Of a stretch of DNA of 19,129 nucleotides, positions 14,458 to 19,129 are shown piece after piece. The notes under the pieces are model-generated. The model saw only the letters and a program-made list of their open reading frames with translations, was not told the DNA's origin and did not search any database. Origin of the DNA: Bacilli bacterium (GTDB lineage Bacteria > Bacillota_I > Bacilli_A > RF39 > UBA660); the NCBI GenBank assembly GCA_900757295.1, contig CAAENH010000048.1, positions 1 to 19,129 of the forward strand, given 5' to 3'. The position numbers and the translations under genes were made by a program. How positions within the stretch are numbered: position 1 is the first letter of the stretch; every line of letters begins with the position of its first letter.

Positions 14458-16426
14458 ATGCTGGTGAAAAGAAATAAAAAGAGTTCAAAAGTATTATTTG
14501 TAATAGTTTTTGCAATTATATTTTACTATATGTTAAGAGTAACAACTCTGGTGTCTGCTAATAATGGAAATTGGTCTTTTGATTATTTTACCATTGCTCT
14601 GAATGAATTATATAAGATTAACACTCCAATAGATTTTTCAAGAAATAACTTTCTTGTATCTAGTGGGGTGTCTGTTTTTGTTTTAATGATTTACGAAACT
14701 TATAAAATGCAAAACAAAAAGAATATACAAGAAAACACCTATGGCTCTGCTGAATGGAAAACTCCAAATGATATAAAAGATAAAAGAGATAAGAACTTTG
14801 AAAATAATATGATTTTAACACAGACAGAATTGATTTCTAAAAATATGAAAATTAGCAAAATGAATAGGCATGTTATATTGATAGGTAGGCCTGGAAGTGG
14901 TAAGTCGAGATATTATTTTAAGCCTAATATTCTAAATGCAAATGGAACAATAATCGTAACTGATCCTAAACGGAGAACTTTTGCGAGATTGTGGTTATTC
15001 ATTAAAGAAAAAAGGCTATACAATAAAAGTTCTTAACCTTGATGATAAGTCTTGTTCGGATTGCTACAATCCACTAATGTATATTAAAGAAAGTCATAAT
15101 AATATTGGTTATTATGATGAGGAACATCCAATACAAGAAGATGATGTAATGAGCTTAATAAATACAATAATGGCAAATACTAAAAGCGAAAATATACAAA
15201 ATACTTCTGGAGATCCATTCTGGGAAAAAGCAGAAATGATATATCTTCAAGCCTTATTTTACTATACATTAAGACATTATGATAAGGCACATCAGAATTT
15301 TACAACAGTTTTAAATCTAATTCGTTTATCGAATCCAGATTCTACAGGTGTATCAAATTTAGATAGGTTGTTTGATGCTTGGGCAAAAGATGAGCCAGAG
15401 GCAATAGGTGTAAAACAATATAAGCATTTTAAAGTTGCAGCATCTGCACCCAAAATGATGAGTACAATTATTATGGTTGCAACTGCAAGATTAGCTTCAT
15501 TCAATATTAAAGAAATTGCAAATATGACTGATACAGATACTATGGAACTTAACAGAATAGGGATGCCTTTGGATGACAATTCTCCATTATTGAAACAGAT
15601 AAATAGTGAATCGAATAAAACTGTTGGAAATGGTAAAGTTGCCTATTTTGTAATAACAAAACCAAGCAATAATACTTTTAACTATTTAGCGAGTATTTTT
15701 TACACACAAATATTTGAGATTATTGATGAAAATGCAAAATTATGTGGTGGAAGTTTAGCAACTCCAGTAGAAATCTATATGGACGAGTGGGCACAATTAG
15801 GAGAAATTCCAAGATTTGTTGAAGAACTTGCTTATTTGAGAGGATTAAATGTTGGAATTACTGTAGGATTGCAATCATTAAGTCAATTAAAACAAAAATA
15901 TAAAGATAGTTGGGAATCTGTTTTAGATTGCTGTGACAGTACTCTTTTTATGGGAGGAATGAGTAAAGAAACTTTGGAATATTTAGTGGCTCTACTTGGC
16001 AAGAAAACTTGGTATAAAAAGTCATCTGGAAGGACTTATGCTAGACAGGGATCATCTTCAACTAACTGGGATGTAGTTGGTAGAGAACTAGCAACTTTAG
16101 ATGAGTTATCAAAGATGCCAAGTGGTAATTGTGTACTTTTTATAGCAGGAATAGGAGCTTTTTACTCTAAACTATATAACTTAAAAGAACATCCTAACTA
16201 TTCTGAATTATATGAGCCACGAGATAATAATTCTCAAAAACTCTATAATCACAAGAAAGAATTGCAATATGGTGAAAACGCAGACTATAGAATGTTATGC
16301 GATTCTGGCTTATCATTTGCAATTCCTATTGAAAAGCCAGAAATAAGAGGGGTTGATAAGGATGACTTAAAAGACCTTAAACGAACTGGAGTAATCCAAT
16401 TTGAGGATTTAGTAATAAAAAAATAA
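14458..16426 (+). CDS. VirD4/TraG-type coupling ATPase, split by a +1 frameshift at CGG
   Basis: This inner-membrane ATPase brings DNA-relaxase to the secretion channel. The ATG at 14458 follows GGAGGTGA (14443-14450). Two membrane spans lie near residues 9-30 and 60-80. Walker A is GRPGSGKS with Lys149. The frame holds to DPK at 14962-14970, then meets CGG (14971-14973), after which the zero frame gives unrelated residues and stops at 15034-15036. Skipping the C at 14971 gives DPKGELLRDCGYSLKKKGY, the conserved coupling-protein motif, and the rest of the protein: Walker B YMDEWAQLG with Asp442/Glu443, a GLQSLSQL segment, and the C-terminus at 16426. The joined length is 655 residues, normal for the family. 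Possibilities are recoding, an inactivating mutation, a sequence error, or restart at TTG 14981, which has GGAG at 14972-14975. Confidence 0.9.
14968..14974 (+). promoter_or_regulatory. candidate +1 recoding site AAA-CGG-A in virD4
   Basis: The zero-frame codons are CCT AAA CGG AGA. Dropping the C gives CCT AAA GGA GAA, encoding the expected Pro-Lys-Gly-Glu. CGG is used in no intact gene of the window. There is no stop codon at the site, unlike the prfB-type signal, and no clear stimulatory hairpin. Confidence 0.45.
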
Positions 16427-16435
16427 TTAAATAAG

Positions 16436-16495
16436 AAAAGAGATAAATCTTGAAATTAGATTATTAGCTAATTAAAGAGGGGTTTATCTCTTTTT
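16436..16495 (+). terminator. long-stem intrinsic terminator between virD4 and the pilin gene
   Basis: AAAAGAGATAAA at 16436-16447, extended by TC (16448-16449), pairs with GG (16481-16482) and TTTATCTCTTTT (16483-16494). The stem is 12 Watson-Crick pairs plus a wobble and one more pair, around a 31-base loop that itself holds TTAGCTAA. The stem ends in TTTTT and AAAA arms, so it could act on both strands. The pilin ribosome binding site starts five bases after it. Confidence 0.75.
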
Positions 16496-16509
16496 AATTG
16501 GAGGTAAAT

Positions 16510-16827
16510 ATGAAAAAGATTAAAAATTTATTTAGAAAATTAAGAGAGAAAGTAGCAGTTATAGGAACAACTGCAATGGGCACATTGATTCTTGCAGAAA
16601 CAAGAGTATTTGCAGCTTCAAACACAGAATCTATTGATTCATTTATAAATTTTGCTTGTGATTGGCTAACTAAAATTGGTGGAGTTATTGCTCTTGTTGG
16701 TGGTGTTATGTTTGCACTTGGTTGGCAAAGAGAAGATGCTGAAGGTAAATCAAGAGGTTTAATGACACTTATGGCAGGATTTATGCTTGTTGCAATCGCA
16801 CAATCAAAGAATTTATTTGGATTATAA
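16510..16827 (+). CDS. VirB2/Maff2-like small membrane protein (putative pilin)
   Basis: A 105-residue protein. The ATG at 16510 follows GGAGG (16500-16504) by five bases. It has a basic start (KKIKNLFRKLREK), a signal-like hydrophobic segment ending VFAA near residue 35, then two membrane spans (about 50-68 and 83-98) joined by a charged loop WQREDAEGKSRG. Two spans after a long signal, with a short loop GKSRGLMTLMAG, is the plan of VirB2/TrbC pilins and of Maff2 proteins that hold this place in Firmicute elements. It would form the transfer channel or pilus. It lies between the virD4 terminator and the VirB6-like gene. High-level synthesis would be expected. Confidence 0.8.
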   Translation: MKKIKNLFRKLREKVAVIGTTAMGTLILAETRVFAASNTESIDSFINFACDWLTKIGGVIALVGGVMFALGWQREDAEGKSRGLMTLMAGFMLVAIAQSKNLFGL

Positions 16828-16845
16828 GAGAAGGAGGACAAATAA

Positions 16846-17674
16846 TTGGATGGAATTATAAGACTTCTTTATAGTTTCAAATTTACAGTTTTCGGTATTG
16901 ATATAGATAGTGGTAATTTAATAGGTACGATAGAAAAATTAACGAATTTCTCTAGTGTAAAAGGTATCAATATTTGGTCTATTGGAAAAACAGTAAATGA
17001 TGTAATAGTTCCAATAGCGTTAAGTATTTTAATCCTTTTCTTTATGATTAACTTGATAAAGAAATCAATGGAAGTAGAGAGAATAAGTTGGGAAAGAGTA
17101 GTAATGGCTTTTGTTTCATTCTTATTACTTAAATACTTTATTCAACACGGATACGATTTCTTATCTAGTATTATGAATATAACAAATGACATTTTTGTTA
17201 GTATTACACATGCCATAGGTAATAGTAATTCTTCAATTAATATTGCAGACACTTTAATTGATGCAGTACCAGATGGATTTGTAGATAGTATTATGACATA
17301 TCGGATTGTATTTAATACTATTCATTCCGTTTATGACAACAATCGTACAGATTCTAACACAGATATTTTTGAGAGTTGTAAAACTAATACTATGTTTTGC
17401 TTTTGCTCCAATACCAATCGCTCTTGCTGCTGATGATGAAGGTAGAGGAAAAGCAATTCAATACTTCCTTTTTTCAGCAAGTGTTGGATTAGAAGCAGTA
17501 ATAATATATTTAGCAACAAATATCTATTCTATTGGACTTGCAGGATTGAGTAGTACAGTAGGCTCAACAAATGCAATATCAACAATAGTTGCAATGTTAT
17601 TCCTTAACGGAATGTATTTGGCAGTAATACAGTACGCAAGTCAATTTGCAGAAAAACTTACAGGAGGTCATTGA
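16846..17674 (+). CDS. VirB6/TrbL-like channel protein, split by a +1 frameshift at CGG
   Basis: This is a polytopic membrane component of the conjugation channel. TTG at 16846 is the start, with AAGGAGG (16831-16837) eight bases before it. The first 152 residues include spans near 52-71 and 86-100 and the segment KKSMEVERISWERVV, typical of this family. At 17302 the zero-frame codon is CGG; the zero frame then runs as unrelated sequence to a TGA at 17431-17433. Skipping the C gives TYGLYLILFIPFM, then VVKLILCFAFAPIPIALAADD, the expected family hallmark, and more spans to 17674. Joined length is 275 residues, normal. The second part has no ribosome binding site of its own, so restart is unlikely. 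Recoding, mutation or sequence error remain possible. Confidence 0.85.
17299..17305 (+). promoter_or_regulatory. candidate +1 recoding site TAT-CGG-A in the virB6-like gene
   Basis: The zero-frame codons are ACA TAT CGG ATT. Dropping the C gives ACA TAT GGA TTG TAT, which joins the two parts. The shift must fall after the plus-one-frame TGA at 17294-17296, so the CGG lies in the only short interval where it can occur. The local bases share only CGGA with the virD4 site. Confidence 0.45.
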
Positions 17675-17676
17675 TA

Positions 17677-18294
17677 ATGGATAATATAGAAATTACAGTA
17701 TTTGATGAGATAAAGGATTATAAAGAAAAAATATATTTCTTTAATTTTAGACAATGGATATTTGCAATTTTAATAATAATTGCAGTTGTTCCCACTTATC
17801 TGATCTTAAAAGAAAAGATTGGTGAAGAAGCAACAAGTTATATAGTAATTGCAATAGCAGGAGTTCTAGGATTTATAGGATTTGTCAAAATACACGAACT
17901 ACCAGCAGAGAAGATAATGCCTTTTTGGTTTAGGCATTATCTTCTTTTTGCAAAGCCAATACATTATATGACAGATAGTGAGTATGAACTTCAACATCAA
18001 AAGAAAAATAAGCACAAAACAAAATCAACAAAAACAGATAATTCTAAAACTACAAAAGCTGAAATTAGAGAAATGAAGAAAAAACAAAAACAAGCCAAGA
18101 TATTGGAAAAGGCTAGAAAAAAATATGGAATAAATCCAGAATATTCTAAAATAGAAACTATAAAAGAAGAAAAAGAAATTAAAGTAAATGAAATTAATGA
18201 ATCTAATAATTCAAGAAAAGATGAACTATCAGAGAAGTTATCAAAACTATCAAAAGAGCAACAAGAGGCTCTTTTAAAACTGTTAGAGAGGTAA
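17677..18294 (+). CDS. PrgI-family conjugation protein
   Basis: A 205-residue protein. The ATG at 17677 is nine bases after AGGAGG (17662-17667). The first 100 residues fit the PrgI family: a VFDEIKDYKEKIYFFNFRQW start, two membrane spans (about 26-44 and 55-73), and FRHYLLFAKPIHYMTDSEYE after them. PrgI proteins sit in the membrane next to the VirB4 ATPase, in the VirB3 position of Gram-negative systems. The C-terminal 100 residues are an unusually long, highly charged coiled-coil-like tail rich in Lys, Glu and Ser (KAEIREMKKKQKQAKILEKA, LSEKLSKLSKEQQEALLKLL). The gene lies two bases after the VirB6-like stop and six before the next gene. Confidence 0.9.
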   Translation: MDNIEITVFDEIKDYKEKIYFFNFRQWIFAILIIIAVVPTYLILKEKIGEEATSYIVIAIAGVLGFIGFVKIHELPAEKIMPFWFRHYLLFAKPIHYMTDSEYELQHQKKNKHKTKSTKTDNSKTTKAEIREMKKKQKQAKILEKARKKYGINPEYSKIETIKEEKEIKVNEINESNNSRKDELSEKLSKLSKEQQEALLKLLER

Positions 18295-18300
18295 TATAAG

Positions 18301-18558
18301 ATGAATTTAAGTCAATGGGAAAAGTCATTATTGGAATATTATCTAAACAATCATAATGCTAAATGGATGCGAGTTTATAACAACAAGCATCCTATTTTAG
18401 AAACAAGAGTTGTGTTTTATACAATATTCAAAAGAAAGATAAAAAAGCAGCCATATTGTGGCGAATTAACCTATACAGGAATGTTTAAAAAATTAGTTGA
18501 AGGAGATTGGTATTTTATTCCCAATCTTCTTGAAAGTTATAAGGAGGAACAACATTGA
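18301..18558 (+). CDS. 85-residue protein between PrgI and VirB4, unknown
   Basis: A soluble protein with GAGAGGT (18286-18292) eight bases before its ATG. It is basic and aromatic: WEKSLLEYYLNNHNAKWMRV at the start, a basic KRKIKKQPYCGE stretch in the middle, and GDWYFIPNLL near the end. There is no membrane span or signal. Its TGA overlaps the VirB4 start codon (TTGA), so it is translationally coupled to VirB4 and may be a small cytosolic partner of the transfer ATPase; that is inferred from position only. No family was recognised. Confidence 0.6.
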   Translation: MNLSQWEKSLLEYYLNNHNAKWMRVYNNKHPILETRVVFYTIFKRKIKKQPYCGELTYTGMFKKLVEGDWYFIPNLLESYKEEQH

Positions 18559-19129
18559 AAAAGGTAAAAGAAAATAAGAAAAATAAAGAAAAGAAAGAAT
18601 TTTTTTTATTTACTATATTTAATGAATTTTCAAAGAAAATAAAAGCACATAAAGTTGCAAAGCCTAAAACTACATCACAAATTATTCATACATTTTTTAA
18701 AGACTTTAATGAAAAAAATTCAATTATACAATTAGATGATACACATTATTCTGTTTGTTTTGAATACCAAGACATTTCTTTTGCAAAAGCAAACTATGAG
18801 GAACAAGAGAATATTTTTCTTAAATGGGTTGAATTTTTACATTCCTTTAACTATAACGATCATATTCAAGTAGTTTGTTTTGGTACACCAGTAAAGACTA
18901 ATGATTATAAGCAAAAATTTATATATAATGAAAACAACCTAAATGAAAATGAATCTAAAGTTGCAAATGAGTTTAATACTCTTATAGAACTTGCAATCGG
19001 TGATAAAGAAGAAATATTATGTGAGAAAAGACAAGTAGTCATTACTACGAAAGCTGAAAGTATGAAAGAAGCACAAGATATATTTCTTCAATATCAGTTG
19101 AGGGCAGAAGAAAAGTTTAAGGAATTAAA
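18555..19129 (+). CDS. VirB4-type conjugation ATPase, N-terminal part (cut by window end)
   Basis: TTG at 18555 is the start, with AAGGAGG (18541-18547) seven bases before it; the frame stays open to the end of the window (191 codons). The first 20 residues are very basic. The following domain (DFNEKNSIIQLDDTHYSVCFEYQDI, then ENIFLKWVEFLHSFNYNDHIQV) matches the N-terminal region of Firmicute VirB4/TraE proteins, in which a strand for the current substrate is followed by FxxWxxFLxxF. The NEFNTLIELAIGDKEE and TTKAESMKEAQDIF segments continue that pattern. The Walker motifs would lie beyond the window. It powers channel assembly and transfer. The TTG overlaps the preceding stop, so it is coupled to the 85-residue protein. 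Confidence 0.85.
   Translation, partial: MKKVKENKKNKEKKEFFLFTIFNEFSKKIKAHKVAKPKTTSQIIHTFFKDFNEKNSIIQLDDTHYSVCFEYQDISFAKANYEEQENIFLKWVEFLHSFNYNDHIQVVCFGTPVKTNDYKQKFIYNENNLNENESKVANEFNTLIELAIGDKEEILCEKRQVVITTKAESMKEAQDIFLQYQLRAEEKFKEL

Noticed and set aside
14971..17304. Known CGG reassignments (to Trp or Gln) as the explanation
   Set aside because: A new meaning for CGG would change one residue but would not move the reading frame, and both genes need a +1 shift.
14971..17304. Homopolymer sequencing error as the simple cause
   Set aside because: Neither site is a homopolymer slip (AAACGGAG, TATCGGAT), and both extra bases are C creating an in-frame CGG. Error is not excluded, only not of the common kind.
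17331..17519. Minus-strand Leu-rich ORF inside the VirB6-like gene
   Set aside because: Shadow of the membrane-span codons of the plus-strand gene.
1..19129. TGA read as tryptophan (Mycoplasma-type code)
   Set aside because: Several genes end sensibly at TGA with the next start overlapping (440, 3397, 10418, 18558), and tryptophan is encoded by TGG throughout.
1..19129. CRISPR arrays, tRNA or rRNA genes, insertion sequences
   Set aside because: No regularly spaced repeats with spacers, no cloverleaf-like GC-rich stretch, and no transposase-like protein were seen.

Overview
The window is a very AT-rich, strictly one-directional (all plus strand) stretch of gene-dense DNA. It looks like the conjugation and accessory half of an integrative and conjugative element, or a conjugative plasmid, from a low-GC Gram-positive anaerobe (Clostridia/Tissierellia-like or a related uncultured Firmicute). 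The reasons are strong AGGAGG-type ribosome binding sites, TTG and GTG starts, a sortase with a giant sortase-anchored adhesin, and a type IV secretion gene order typical of Firmicute elements: VirD4, small VirB2/Maff2-like protein, VirB6-like, PrgI, VirB4. TGA is used as a stop, so this is not the Mycoplasma code.

Layout. 1-335 is non-coding and holds a strong terminator and two inverted repeats. 336-1633 holds a DUF3789-like mini-protein, a winged-helix replication initiator with an apparent origin inside its own coding sequence, and a small acidic protein. 1623-9164 is a surface module: class B-like sortase, two exported membrane-anchored small proteins, a coiled-coil mini-protein, and a 1724-residue adhesin with a thioester domain and about 13 CnaB-like repeats. 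9217-10418 holds three small cytosolic proteins, two of them tandem diverged paralogues. 10415-14436 holds a DnaG-type primase and two unknown proteins. 14458-19129 is the transfer apparatus: VirD4 coupling protein, VirB2-like pilin, VirB6-like membrane protein, PrgI protein, an 85-residue protein and the start of VirB4, which runs off the window.

How they work together. The initiator and primase would copy the circular or transferred DNA. VirD4 would couple it to the VirB2/B6/PrgI/VirB4 channel. The sortase would fix the adhesin to the wall, perhaps to stabilise mating contacts or host attachment. No relaxase, integrase or certain oriT lies in the window.

Most notable observation. The two genes VirD4 and VirB6 are each broken by one +1 frameshift, and at each break the zero-frame codon is CGG followed by A (14971 and 17302). 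By my reading of every CGG trinucleotide on the plus strand (about 14), CGG is an in-frame codon nowhere else in the window. Skipping the C restores GGA (Gly), giving the family-conserved DPKGEL motif in VirD4. This suggests +1 frameshifting at an unassigned or hungry CGG codon. Decay or sequence error cannot be excluded from the sequence alone.
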